Shown here in pieces: positions 9,273 to 18,239 of a DNA stretch of 64,000 bases (its first letter is position 1; each line of letters begins with the position of its first letter). The stretch spans positions 124,001 through 188,000 of the forward strand of contig JAQWFQ010000030.1 of assembly GCA_029238665.1 (NCBI GenBank), in the 5' to 3' direction. Source of the DNA: Crocinitomicaceae bacterium (GTDB lineage: Bacteria > Bacteroidota > Bacteroidia > Flavobacteriales_D > Crocinitomicaceae). The notes below the pieces were generated by a model. That model worked only from the letters and a program-made list of their open reading frames with translations. It ran no database searches and had not been told where the DNA came from. The position numbers and the translations under genes are program-made.

Positions 9273-10523
9273 ATGAAAAAAAGTATAGAACAGGGTATTA
9301 AGAATAGTTTAGAAAATCATGAGGTGCCTTATAATGGAGACGCATGGACTGCTATGCAGAAAAAGCTTGATGCAAAAAAACCAACACAGCCCAACTTTAA
9401 GGGATATGCTGCCGTCTTAGCTATACTGGCTGTAGTAATCACCTCTTTTATAGTAGTAGAGCGTTTAACAGACAAGCCTACTCAAAAAACACAAAATATT
9501 AAAACAAATGAGAATAATGAACCTAACAGCATTAAGCTCAAGGAGGTCATACAGAAAAATAGTATTGAGGCTCACTCAACTCAAAACAAAGTAATTGAAA
9601 CGAGCAACATCGGTAATGCTACTTTGCCACAAAACAAAACAAAAGTTTCAGTTGAAGCATCTCAGATAAGTCAACTTCCACAAGAAGTAATAAAACCACT
9701 GTTAATTGAAGAAACACCTATAAACCCACCCAGAACAATTCGTGAAACTGCTGTACCTAAAATAATTGTACTTCCTATTGTTTCTGACGTTTGTGAGGGA
9801 GAGGTAATACAAATAGAGAATCAAAACGATGAAGCAATTCTTATAGAAAATAATAGCCTACGTTTTATCATTCCCGCAAACACTAAGCGTTCAATTCGTA
9901 CTAAAGCAACTGGCAATTATTCAATAAGCCTTTTAAATACAACTGAAAACAGTAAGGTTAACACCTTTTTCGTCAAAGCAAATCCAGCTGTAGACTTTAC
10001 AATTGATTCAGATACAAAATTTGAAGAAGGGATTCCAAGCACCCACATCGAATGCCTTGTTCCGGGTCACGATTTTTCTTGGGCTTACACAAGTCAAACC
10101 AGCAAAGGAAGAAAAACAACGGCACACTTCTACAACAAAGGTGATCATGATGTTACACTAACCGTAACCGGCAGCAATGGATGCACGGCCTCCTTAACAA
10201 AATCGGTATATATTGATCAAACGTATAATTTAATGGCCGTAAACTCATTCATGCCAACATCTACCGATACACGAAAGAGTACGTTTATGCCTTACGCCTT
10301 AACTCAACGAAACAATCAATTTACATTGATAGTAATTGATCCTATTGACGGGCATATCGTTTATCAAACAAGTGATGCATCAGCTGGATGGGATGGTGTT
10401 GACAAGTCAACAGGAAGACTCGTTTCTTTTAAGTCGGCATATATCTGGAAGGTAATCATGGAGACTACTGAACCTCATGAAAAAAATGAATACCTTGGAA
10501 ACATCATACCCGTAGCGTGGTAA
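9273..10523 (+). CDS. Putative membrane anti-sigma factor with PKD domain and T9SS type-B-like tail
   Basis: A 416 aa protein with a short cytoplasmic N-terminus (about 1-44; NHEVPYNGDAWTAMQKKLD, the pattern seen in Bacteroidota anti-sigma-like proteins). One membrane helix follows (about 45-63), then a low-complexity linker to about 165 and beta-rich domains. A PKD-like domain lies at about 265-320 (FSWAYTSQTSKG ... HDVTLTVTGSNGC). The last 90 residues match the layout of the gliding/T9SS type B C-terminal domain: SFMP..STFMP, FTLIVIDPIDGHIVYQT, GWDG, AYIWKV, LGNIIPV. The asparagine/glycine-rich start of that domain is degraded. It probably holds the upstream sigma factor inactive and senses an envelope signal; that role is inferred from gene order and topology. 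Confidence 0.7.
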   Translation: MKKSIEQGIKNSLENHEVPYNGDAWTAMQKKLDAKKPTQPNFKGYAAVLAILAVVITSFIVVERLTDKPTQKTQNIKTNENNEPNSIKLKEVIQKNSIEAHSTQNKVIETSNIGNATLPQNKTKVSVEASQISQLPQEVIKPLLIEETPINPPRTIRETAVPKIIVLPIVSDVCEGEVIQIENQNDEAILIENNSLRFIIPANTKRSIRTKATGNYSISLLNTTENSKVNTFFVKANPAVDFTIDSDTKFEEGIPSTHIECLVPGHDFSWAYTSQTSKGRKTTAHFYNKGDHDVTLTVTGSNGCTASLTKSVYIDQTYNLMAVNSFMPTSTDTRKSTFMPYALTQRNNQFTLIVIDPIDGHIVYQTSDASAGWDGVDKSTGRLVSFKSAYIWKVIMETTEPHEKNEYLGNIIPVAW

Positions 10524-10535
10524 ATGACAAAATCA

Positions 10536-11474
10536 CTAAAAGTTAAGGTAAGGGTGTTTTTTTAGCAGTTCTCGTTTTGATTCTAAAACTTGAGCCTTCA
10601 TCTTTACATCTGCATTAGAGTTGAGATATAATGCCTTGTGAGATTCGGAAGCCTTAATTTTCTTAACCTCTTGACTTAAGGAAATCGTTTCTCCTGAACA
10701 ATGTGCTTGCTCAAACTTATCCCAAATAAAATCTACAGCGGCAGAACTAGGATGTACTAAGTCTTCTGAATAAAACCGGTAGTCTCTCAACTCGTCTACT
10801 AAAACCTCGTATGCTGGGAAATATTTCGCTGAAGTGGACTCTACCATTCGATGTACCAATTCAATGAGCCTAGCCTTACTCCTATTGTTCTCAATAAGCC
10901 CATCTTTTTTGTGTCGAACGGGGCTCACCGTAAAAATCAATTGCAACTCTGGGTTTAATTCTGTTAGTAACTGAATCAAACTTGACCACATTTTTTCCAT
11001 CTCAACAATAGAACTCAGTGACTTCGTAAACTTACCCTGATGCTCTTTATGACAATTACCAACCAACATTGATGAGTCGTTGTGAATATATCCCCACGCC
11101 GACCCAAATGTAATTATCATTGTTTTTGCAGACAGTAAAGACTGCTTAAGCTCCTTTCTACGTTTAACGATCTCATTCACCAATTCAGACTCCGACATTT
11201 TAAAAACACCTCCCGAGCTATCCCAAGAATGGAAAACATCATCCGAACGTTTAACCTCAACATCAATATCATCTGTAATTGCAGCATGAATAACATTGAA
11301 AATGGCTTCTGGATGGAACAATGTTCCAAATGGATTTGACACTACAGAAAAACCACTCCCACTAAGTTTAGCAGCAATTTCAGTAGAAAAACAACTTCCA
11401 ATCAGAACTGTTTTGTCCATGTGATTCAATTTCAAATCACTTTGTTCAATAAATAGGTTTAATTTAAACTTCAT
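10536..11474 (-). CDS. GSCFA domain-containing protein
   Basis: About 312 aa, named after the motif seen here as VLIGSCFSTEIAAKL (about 24-38). It is followed by NPFGTLFHPEAIFNVI, a later TFGSAWGY and a closing LVHPSSAAVDFIWDKF. The family is related to GDSL/SGNH hydrolases, and the serine in GSCFS and the His in VHPSS fit that idea. The substrate is unknown. I prefer the ATG at 11474 over the GTG one codon earlier; it overlaps the recN stop by one base (TGATG), implying coupled translation at the end of the long minus-strand cluster. Confidence 0.8.
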   Translation of the reverse strand: MKFKLNLFIEQSDLKLNHMDKTVLIGSCFSTEIAAKLSGSGFSVVSNPFGTLFHPEAIFNVIHAAITDDIDVEVKRSDDVFHSWDSSGGVFKMSESELVNEIVKRRKELKQSLLSAKTMIITFGSAWGYIHNDSSMLVGNCHKEHQGKFTKSLSSIVEMEKMWSSLIQLLTELNPELQLIFTVSPVRHKKDGLIENNRSKARLIELVHRMVESTSAKYFPAYEVLVDELRDYRFYSEDLVHPSSAAVDFIWDKFEQAHCSGETISLSQEVKKIKASESHKALYLNSNADVKMKAQVLESKRELLKKHPYLNF

Positions 11475-13123
11475 CACTTCATTAAGGCTCGTGCATTATC
11501 CAAGGCAGACACATTAATTTCATCACCACTCATAAGTCGTGCAGTTTCTTCTATACGCTCATCTCCCGTGAGTTCTTGAACAATTGTTTTTGTCTCCCCC
11601 TCCTCAATATCTTTAATTACTTTCAAATGCTGTCCGCCTTTTGCAGCTACTTGAGGCAAGTGAGTAATTGCTATAACTTGCATATCACCCCCCATCTTTT
11701 TTAACATCGACCCCATTTTTTGGGCAACATCACCAGACACTCCTGTATCAATTTCATCAAAAAGCATTGTTCTTAACTTAACCTTTGATGACATTACACT
11801 TTGCAACGCTAACATAACACGAGAAAGCTCTCCTCCACTTGCCGCTTGATGAATAGCCACAGGGTCAACCCCAACATTTGGACTGAAAAGAATTTCTAAA
11901 TGTGAATTCCCGTATGCATTAAACTCCGCTTCCTGATTCAAATCAAACCTTAAAATCGTGTTCTCTAACTTTAAATCAACCAGCTCTCGTGTCAACTCCG
12001 CTTCAATTCCAGGAATGGCCTGCTTTCTTTTTTCATGAAGTACATTGGCTAACTTCAACAACTCTGTTTCGGTCAACTTCAACTCTTGGTCCAAGCGTGT
12101 TATATCATTTTCCAATTGTGTACATTGAAATGATGATTCCGATAGTTCATCATAAAGCGCAACTAATTCTGCTTGTGATGTTTTGTTGTGTTTTTGAAGG
12201 GCTCTATTGTATCGGTTTAGTAAATCCGTTAGTTCTTCAATACGCCTTGGGTCAACATCAACTTGCGCAAGATGGTCTTCCGCCTCTGAAGTCAAATCCT
12301 TAGACTCTATCAAAATAGTATTAATCCGCTCTAGAATGTCATTTAAATTTTTATCAAACTCAGCTTTTCGAGAAACGATAACCTTTAAGGCACTCAACTT
12401 ATCATTGATTCCTTCTTCACTTTGAAAACTATCAACGACAGCTCCAAACCCAACACGTATATCATCCGCATTTTCAGCTTGATTTAACGCTTCTTGAATT
12501 TGGTCAAAATTATTTAAAGGTAAGTTTAACTCTTCCAGTTCATTTAATTGAAACTGGTTGTAATCGGCCTGCGACAACACTTCAGTAAATTCCTTCTTTA
12601 ACCTCAACAGCTGTTTTTTGCCTTCAGAAAACATTACTTTTCTTTCGTAAAACTCAGCTCGATCACTTAATGTTCCAGCAAGAACATCTACGATTTTCAA
12701 TTGAAAATCTGCCGATTTTAACTCCAGTGTATTGTATTGTGAATGAATGTGTATTAACTGCCCTGAAAACGCTTTTAAAACACTCAACTGAACAGGTGTA
12801 TCATTAATAAACGCACGTGAACGCCCCTGCTTCAAGATTTCCCTTCGCACAATGGTACGGTCAAAATAATCTAACTCATGCGCTTTAAAAAAAGACTCTA
12901 GCTCAAATCCTTTAATTAACAGCTCTGCTTCAACGGTAGATTTATCCCCCTTATTTCCGATAACAGTAAAATTAGCACGCTCACCTAAAATTAAACTTAA
13001 TGCATTTAATAAAATTGATTTTCCCGAGCCAGTCTCCCCTGTAACAACAGTAAAACCGCTATTAAAATTAATTAATGCGGTTTCAATTATTGCAAAATTC
13101 TCTATTCGTAAAGAGTCAATCAT
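11474..13123 (-). CDS. recN: DNA repair protein RecN
   Basis: A 549 aa SMC-like ATPase that acts in recombinational repair of double-strand breaks. The N-terminal Walker A is VTGETGSGKSILLNAL (about 27-42), followed by LGERANFTVIG. A coiled-coil middle follows (about 155-360). The C-terminal ABC signature is ASGGELSRVMLAL, and Walker B is MLFDEIDTGVSG with the following ITHLPQVAA. Length and motif order are normal. Its start codon overlaps the stop of porD by one base (TAATG), placing it in the bamD-rpoZ-coaBC-porD-recN cluster common in Bacteroidota. Confidence 0.96.
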   Translation of the reverse strand: MIDSLRIENFAIIETALINFNSGFTVVTGETGSGKSILLNALSLILGERANFTVIGNKGDKSTVEAELLIKGFELESFFKAHELDYFDRTIVRREILKQGRSRAFINDTPVQLSVLKAFSGQLIHIHSQYNTLELKSADFQLKIVDVLAGTLSDRAEFYERKVMFSEGKKQLLRLKKEFTEVLSQADYNQFQLNELEELNLPLNNFDQIQEALNQAENADDIRVGFGAVVDSFQSEEGINDKLSALKVIVSRKAEFDKNLNDILERINTILIESKDLTSEAEDHLAQVDVDPRRIEELTDLLNRYNRALQKHNKTSQAELVALYDELSESSFQCTQLENDITRLDQELKLTETELLKLANVLHEKRKQAIPGIEAELTRELVDLKLENTILRFDLNQEAEFNAYGNSHLEILFSPNVGVDPVAIHQAASGGELSRVMLALQSVMSSKVKLRTMLFDEIDTGVSGDVAQKMGSMLKKMGGDMQVIAITHLPQVAAKGGQHLKVIKDIEEGETKTIVQELTGDERIEETARLMSGDEINVSALDNARALMK

Positions 13124-14028
13124 TAGTTTAATATCTCTTGATATTTAGAGGAATTTGCTGGATCTATTCGTTTCAATAGATTTACAATCTTATTTTTCTC
13201 TTTCATCTCTGCCTCGGAATACATACTTTTTAACTCATTTGTCTTTGCTTGAACAAAGTTCAACACATTTAATGAATTTGGTCGTGTAGCTGTAACCTTA
13301 ACCAACTTACTTAAAGCCAACTCTATCTTGTTTCTTGCAATAGTTTTGTCTTCATAAAGCATATCAATCCCCTTACGATGATATTCATAATTACAATCTC
13401 TCAATGGAGAAAACAACTCATGAAGAGCATTGTCAACTAGCCAATACCTATTGTTTTTACCACGATCTGAGCTCTTCCATCCTGCTGCTCTTGATGATTG
13501 TGCGTTTGTTACAATTTCTTGTGCTGTTGTCAAAAATTCAGTTCCTCCTCTACTGCTATAAGAATCATAATCCATTCCAATAATATAATATGCATAAAAT
13601 GCTAAAACAGATGAGAGTTCCTCTCTATATTGGTTTGGTGCATATAACAATGCTGCGCCACGCGAATAAACAAATGCGATGTCATCGTCTTGAAAGTTGA
13701 ACAATGTTGTATTGTAACTTGAATTAAACGCTGGCCGTGAACTTTGAACCTGTAGTGATCCTGAAAAAGTACCAGAAACAGGAATTTCATTTATTTGCAA
13801 CTGTAAGTTACAGTTAATTCGTTCCTCTACTGTAAACTTATCTTTTGTCCACTGTGTGTTATTCATGAATTCATAAATCGTGTTTTCGAGTTCTGAAATC
13901 ATCTCTTGATCAACCGTTGTTAACTCTAAACGGGCATCTGATATAATACTGACTTGACAGTTTAATTCTTGTGCTCTCAGATTAAACACTGAAGCAATAA
14001 GTAAACAAACTAGTATAAAAAATTTCAT
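13123..14028 (-). CDS. porD: Type IX secretion system protein PorD (DUF4835)
   Basis: A 301 aa exported protein with a signal peptide (about 1-19, ending LRAQ) and the DUF4835 pattern. It begins ELNCQVSI, has a NCNLQLQINEIP strand, then SSRPAFNSSYNTTLFNFQDDDI, and ends in a helical segment with LSKLVKVTATRPNSLNVLNFV. This family is annotated as PorD in T9SS, but its molecular role is unclear. It lies between coaBC (4-base ATGA overlap) and recN (1-base overlap), the position it holds in many Bacteroidota. Confidence 0.82.
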   Translation of the reverse strand: MKFFILVCLLIASVFNLRAQELNCQVSIISDARLELTTVDQEMISELENTIYEFMNNTQWTKDKFTVEERINCNLQLQINEIPVSGTFSGSLQVQSSRPAFNSSYNTTLFNFQDDDIAFVYSRGAALLYAPNQYREELSSVLAFYAYYIIGMDYDSYSSRGGTEFLTTAQEIVTNAQSSRAAGWKSSDRGKNNRYWLVDNALHELFSPLRDCNYEYHRKGIDMLYEDKTIARNKIELALSKLVKVTATRPNSLNVLNFVQAKTNELKSMYSEAEMKEKNKIVNLLKRIDPANSSKYQEILN

Positions 14029-15227
14029 GAATTATATTTTTTCAAAAACAACAACACATCCTTTGCCACCTCTGCTTTAGACTTTAACTCAAAAGTTTCA
14101 AAATTATTGCGATTATCTAAAATACTAATTTTGTTTGTGTCAACACCAAAACCTGCACCAGAATCTGCAAGCGTGTTCATAACAATCATATTTAGATTTT
14201 TTCGCTCCAATTTTTTCGTTGCATTTTTTCTTAAATCAGTTGTTTCAAGTGCAAAACCAACTAAATACTGCTCGTCACTTTTATGCGCTCCTGCCCACAG
14301 TAAGATATCCGGGTTTTTAGTTAAAACAAGCTCCAGCTCAGCTTCTGATTTTTTAATCTTTTGCTCTACACGTTCTTTGGGCTTGTAGTCTGCTACTGCT
14401 GCTGCAAAAACACCAAAAGTGCATTCCGACCAAACTTTTTGAACTTCAAGCAACATCTCATCAGCAGATGTTATACGAATCAAGGTTAAATTCGGGTGTT
14501 CTAACGTTAAGTTTGAAGGCCCTGAAATTAACGTCACATGCGCGCCTTGCATTAGGAATTCATTTGCAATTGCGTATCCCATTTTTCCACTGGAATGATT
14601 TCCTATAAATCGGACAGGGTCAATTGCCTCATGAGTAGGTCCGGCAGTAATAACAACTTGCTTCCCCTTGTAAATTGGGTCTGTTTTTGAATCGAAATAA
14701 TGCGCAATAGCGTCCGCTATATGTTCAGGCTCAGCCATACGTCCATCACCAACTAAGCCACTAGCTAATTCACCAGATTCTACAGGAATAATTTCAACGC
14801 CATCTTCTGCTATTTTTGATAGGTTTCTTTGTGTTGATGGGTGCACATACATATCCAGGTCCATTGCTGGAGCAACCAATGTATTCGTTTTCATGGAAAG
14901 GTACGTTGCCAACAATAAATTGTCGCAGCTACCAACAGCCATTTTACTCAATGTATTTGTTGTAAGTGGTGCAATGACAAAAACATCTGCCCAAAGCCCA
15001 TATTCGACATGGTTATTCCAAGAACCATCATCCTTATTCCAGAACTCAATTCCAACAGGGTTACCTGAAAGTGTAGAGACCACTAGCGGGCTTATAAAAT
15101 CACAAGAGGCAGGGGTCATTATACATTTGACCTCTGCCTCAGCTTTTTTTAATATCCTAATAAGGAAAGCGATTTTATATGCCGCAATACCTCCGGTAAT
15201 TCCAAGAAGTATGCGTTTACCTCGCAT
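14025..15227 (-). CDS. coaBC: Bifunctional phosphopantothenoylcysteine decarboxylase / phosphopantothenate-cysteine ligase
   Basis: A 400 aa two-domain coenzyme A enzyme. The N-terminal flavin domain (about 1-185) has GITGGIAAYK, the catalytic His in NHVEYGLWADVF, and TTNTLSKMAVGSCDNLL. The C-terminal ligase domain (about 188-400) has TAGPTHEAIDPVRFIGNHSSGKMG and FAAAVADYKP. Two decarboxylase motifs differ from the textbook form: the PxMNxxMW motif reads PAMDLDMY (Asn to Asp), and the clamp loop reads LASGLVGDGRM, with Ser where many enzymes have Cys. This may be the normal Bacteroidota form. The gene follows rpoZ by five bases and overlaps porD. Confidence 0.93.
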   Translation of the reverse strand: MRGKRILLGITGGIAAYKIAFLIRILKKAEAEVKCIMTPASCDFISPLVVSTLSGNPVGIEFWNKDDGSWNNHVEYGLWADVFVIAPLTTNTLSKMAVGSCDNLLLATYLSMKTNTLVAPAMDLDMYVHPSTQRNLSKIAEDGVEIIPVESGELASGLVGDGRMAEPEHIADAIAHYFDSKTDPIYKGKQVVITAGPTHEAIDPVRFIGNHSSGKMGYAIANEFLMQGAHVTLISGPSNLTLEHPNLTLIRITSADEMLLEVQKVWSECTFGVFAAAVADYKPKERVEQKIKKSEAELELVLTKNPDILLWAGAHKSDEQYLVGFALETTDLRKNATKKLERKNLNMIVMNTLADSGAGFGVDTNKISILDNRNNFETFELKSKAEVAKDVLLFLKKYNS

Positions 15228-15232
15228 TTATT

Positions 15233-15562
15233 TTATTTTTCATCATTCGACTCAGGAATTCTAGCGTATATTTTGTCCGCTAGTAATTCTTGCATTGCCA
15301 TAGCAACAGTCTTAGGTAATCTTTCGTAAAAACGAGAAATTTCAATTTGTTCTCTGTTTTCAAAAATCTCTTCTAAGTTATCTGTAGTTGAAGCAAACTC
15401 TTGCAATTTCTGCGTAAGCTCTTCTTTCAACTCAACACTTAATTGATTTGATCTTTTCGACATCATTACAATTGACTCATAAATATTACCTGTATTCACC
15501 TCCATATCAGAAGTGTTACGTGTAATAGTCGTTTTTTCAGCAGTACTATTTTTAAAACTCAT
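15233..15562 (-). CDS. rpoZ: DNA-directed RNA polymerase omega subunit (Rpb6-like)
   Basis: A 109 aa protein resembling the RpoZ/Rpb6-like omega subunit of Bacteroidota. The conserved core is NIYESIVMMSKRSNQLS, followed by an acidic, helical insertion and AMQELLADKIYARIP. It supports assembly of the beta-prime subunit in RNA polymerase. Position between bamD (six bases) and coaBC (five bases) is the usual gene order in this phylum and supports the call, since the protein is short and divergent from the proteobacterial form. Confidence 0.85.
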   Translation of the reverse strand: MSFKNSTAEKTTITRNTSDMEVNTGNIYESIVMMSKRSNQLSVELKEELTQKLQEFASTTDNLEEIFENREQIEISRFYERLPKTVAMAMQELLADKIYARIPESNDEK

Positions 15563-15568
15563 AGTTAT

Positions 15569-16369
15569 TTATTTCTGATCTTTTAATTTCTCTAATTCCA
15601 TTTCCTTATAATACCCAGTAACTAAACCTATATTATCAGAATCAGGAAAGCTGGCTACAAAAGTACGATATCTTTCAATAGTTTGGTCAATTCGTTCCTT
15701 TTTTTTGATTTCTACGCTGTTTTTAGATAACAAATAGGAATTTAAAACCAATAAATAGGAAACATCTTCATTAAATTGAGACATTGGATAGTCTGCCATA
15801 AAGGTTAACGCTGCACTTGTTGCCGCCCTATAATTTGCTGTTTTCGAATACAACTTCACAACATTAAATTCCTTCTGCTCTAGTTTAAAGCGCAAACCAT
15901 CAATAATTGAATTGCATGAATCCAACAATGTAGATGCTGGAAACTTATCAATAAACTGCTGAAGATCATTGATGGCTAAATCCGTTTCATTTTGGTCCAA
16001 TGAAAATTCAGGTGAATTCTTAACCGAACACATTGCACTTAAAAATAACGCTTGCTCTGCTTGCTTACTCATTGAAAATCGCTGATGAAATTGCCCCAGG
16101 TAATAGCCAGCCATGTAATAATCTCCTGCTAAATAATACCCCTTACCGATTCTAAAGTAAGCCAACTCCCCTTCGCCTGTTTTAGGCATACGCTGATATA
16201 CTTGCTCATACAATGCTATAGACCTTAACTCCTGTCCATCATCGTATAGCTCATTGGCCATTTCAAACTTGGAAGTATAATCGTCTGACTTAAGCACCTT
16301 GTTATACCCCGTACAACCAACAATAGTTAAGGCAGAAATAACAAACACAAAAAATTTAATTTTTTTCAT
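15569..16369 (-). CDS. bamD: Outer membrane assembly lipoprotein BamD
   Basis: A 266 aa lipoprotein with a lipobox LTIVGC (Cys19). The protein is mostly helical with TPR-like repeats. It starts with the BamD pattern YNKVLKSDDYTSKFEMANELYDDGQ, followed by RIGKGYYLAGDYYMAGYYLGQF. BamD is the helical lipoprotein of the BAM complex, which inserts beta-barrel proteins into the outer membrane. The length is normal. A -7 promoter element lies only five bases before the ATG (16375-16382), so it may start a transcript with a very short leader. It is followed directly by rpoZ. Confidence 0.9.
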   Translation of the reverse strand: MKKIKFFVFVISALTIVGCTGYNKVLKSDDYTSKFEMANELYDDGQELRSIALYEQVYQRMPKTGEGELAYFRIGKGYYLAGDYYMAGYYLGQFHQRFSMSKQAEQALFLSAMCSVKNSPEFSLDQNETDLAINDLQQFIDKFPASTLLDSCNSIIDGLRFKLEQKEFNVVKLYSKTANYRAATSAALTFMADYPMSQFNEDVSYLLVLNSYLLSKNSVEIKKKERIDQTIERYRTFVASFPDSDNIGLVTGYYKEMELEKLKDQK

Positions 16370-16374
16370 TGAAA

Positions 16375-16382
16375 CAAAAATA
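16375..16382 (-). promoter_or_regulatory. Possible -7 promoter element before bamD
   Basis: TATTTTTG on the minus strand fits TANNTTTG, five bases before the ATG. The -33 region is poor. If used, the transcript would be almost leaderless. Confidence 0.35.
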
Positions 16383-16420
16383 AAACAAATAGTTATTAAC
16401 GGTTGATTTTTTAATATGAT

Positions 16421-17317
16421 TTAACGCACTCGAATTCGTTGACCAATCTGAAGAACAGTAGTTGAACGAATCCCATTCAATGAGCACAATCGTGAAACTG
16501 ACGTTCTATTTCTACGTGCAATTGCTCCCAGTGTATCTCCTGAACGCACCCGGTGATAAACCCTATTTCCACTTGACACACTCGAACCTGCCTTAAACAA
16601 GCCACGGTGGACAAACAAATTTTCATCTTTCACCGTCTTTTTCTTAAAGTCAATGATGTTTTCAGGGTTCATTGGAATGTCATAAAACCTCACTTCAAAA
16701 TGTAAATGCGAACCGTATGAATGTCCTGTATTCCCACCTAGACCAATAGGATCTCCTGCTTTAACCGTTTGGTTTGGAGTAACTAAAAGTTTACTTAGGT
16801 GTGCGTAAAAAGTTTCCAAACCATTGTGATGACGAATTACCACTAAATTACCAAAACCACCCGTATTAAACTTTGCATAGCGAACCTTACCACTCCATGC
16901 AGCAAGAACAGTGTCTCCCGTAGTTAAATCAATATCTGTTCCATTGTGATTACGTCCTTTTCTCCAACCGTAACGGGATGTAACCCTACCATCAAAAGGC
17001 ATAACAAACCCTGAATCAATATCTTCCTGAACACAGAGCCAAAATGTGTCTTTTAGACTGTTTACATTATTCTTTAGATCAGATGTATAACAGACATCTG
17101 AATCCCAGCCCTGAATATAATTTAAGTTTGAATCTGCTTCAACAAGATCATATAAACGGCGATTTAGCACCCCGTCAAAATCGCGATCTTCCATGTACTC
17201 CCATGTACGATTTGAGTAAATCAACATTGTACCTTCCTCCGTTTTAAGCGTATCAATAATTTGAGAAAACGAATAATTCGAAAGAAAAATGGTTAGAAAA
17301 ACAACGAGTAAACGCAT
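16421..17317 (-). CDS. Secreted M23 family metallopeptidase with LysM domain
   Basis: A 298 aa protein with a signal peptide (about 1-18). The M23 peptidase core has the metal ligands in NHNGTDIDL and SHLHFEVRFYD (HxH), at about residues 120-225. A C-terminal LysM domain (about 253-298; YHRVRSGDTLGAIARR ... LCSLNGI) binds peptidoglycan. It most likely cuts peptide cross-links in the periplasm during wall growth or division. A -7 promoter element is 53 bases upstream (17371-17378), so it may be transcribed separately from the FKBP genes. Confidence 0.9.
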   Translation of the reverse strand: MRLLVVFLTIFLSNYSFSQIIDTLKTEEGTMLIYSNRTWEYMEDRDFDGVLNRRLYDLVEADSNLNYIQGWDSDVCYTSDLKNNVNSLKDTFWLCVQEDIDSGFVMPFDGRVTSRYGWRKGRNHNGTDIDLTTGDTVLAAWSGKVRYAKFNTGGFGNLVVIRHHNGLETFYAHLSKLLVTPNQTVKAGDPIGLGGNTGHSYGSHLHFEVRFYDIPMNPENIIDFKKKTVKDENLFVHRGLFKAGSSVSSGNRVYHRVRSGDTLGAIARRNRTSVSRLCSLNGIRSTTVLQIGQRIRVR

Positions 17318-17370
17318 ATGTATTAAATAATTAAATGGATGGTAAATTAACGGACTATCTTAGCACACTT

Positions 17371-17378
17371 CAAAGTTA
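17371..17378 (-). promoter_or_regulatory. Possible -7 promoter element for the M23 peptidase gene
   Basis: TAACTTTG on the minus strand fits TANNTTTG, 53 bases before the ATG at 17317. A TTG lies about 23 bases further upstream, inside the end of the FKBP gene. Confidence 0.4.
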
Positions 17379-17390
17379 ATCATTTATATC

Positions 17391-18239
17391 TTACTCCTTA
17401 ACAACATCCATAACCAATATATTGTAAAATAAGTCTTCATTTGCCATTACAACATCTTGATAACCTTTATCACCATAAGCTTCTAGAGATGGAACATAAA
17501 CAAACATGCGGTCTGATTTTTTAGCATTAATTAACGCTTTCTTCAGCCCTGGAACAGCCCCCCCATCCTTTAAGCTTAATTTAAACGGATTATTTGATCG
17601 GAATGTATTAATATACATTGAATTAGAAGGAGTTGAAACCATACAATGAAATTCAATATTAGTACTATCGTTAAACGCTAAATTATGACGATCATTTTCT
17701 TCAAACACCCAAACTTTATTCCCATCCACCTCACGTGTCGGCTTTCTATTCTCAAGAATTTGAATCCGTAAAATATTATCTGAATTAGGTGGAATCAATC
17801 CTTTTATACCTTTAGTTCCCCTTGCCATTTTAGCCGGAATAAACACCTCGGCTACATCTCCTACCTTTAACGTTTTTAATGCAGTTTCCCACCCTGGAGT
17901 CTGCATGTTAAACCCAAGTAAGAAAGGGACACTTGCCTTGTTTAACAAGTGATTTCCATCTACAATTTTATTTCCTTTGATAGCAACCTTGTAATCAATC
18001 ATGGCGCAATCTCCATAGTTCAATTTTTCACCTGAACCATGCTTAAACCATTTAACTTTAACCCCATTGTCGAATGTAATCGTATCAACTACCTTTACTT
18101 GAGAATCGATAACACGAACAAGTGTATCTGTCATTTTCAAAGCAATTTTCTTATCTACAGACGGAACATCAACAATAGCTGTGTCGCATGAGGCTAAAAG
18201 AAGTACAAGACTCCACAGCAATAAAAACATCTTTTTCAT
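17391..18239 (-). CDS. FKBP-type peptidyl-prolyl isomerase lipoprotein with two FKBP domains
   Basis: A 282 aa lipoprotein (lipobox LLLASC, Cys18). There are two FKBP-like regions. The first (about 70-165) has GDCAMIDYKVAIKG, PGWETALKTLKVGD and IPAKMARGTKGIKGLIPPNSDN. The second (about 190-282) has IEFHCMVSTPSN, VPGLKKALINAKKSD and VPSLEAYGDKGYQD. Such proteins assist folding in the periplasm. It overlaps the preceding FKBP gene by four bases (ATGA), so the two are translated together. The second domain is more degenerate and may be a binding rather than a catalytic domain. Confidence 0.85.
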   Translation of the reverse strand: MKKMFLLLWSLVLLLASCDTAIVDVPSVDKKIALKMTDTLVRVIDSQVKVVDTITFDNGVKVKWFKHGSGEKLNYGDCAMIDYKVAIKGNKIVDGNHLLNKASVPFLLGFNMQTPGWETALKTLKVGDVAEVFIPAKMARGTKGIKGLIPPNSDNILRIQILENRKPTREVDGNKVWVFEENDRHNLAFNDSTNIEFHCMVSTPSNSMYINTFRSNNPFKLSLKDGGAVPGLKKALINAKKSDRMFVYVPSLEAYGDKGYQDVVMANEDLFYNILVMDVVKE

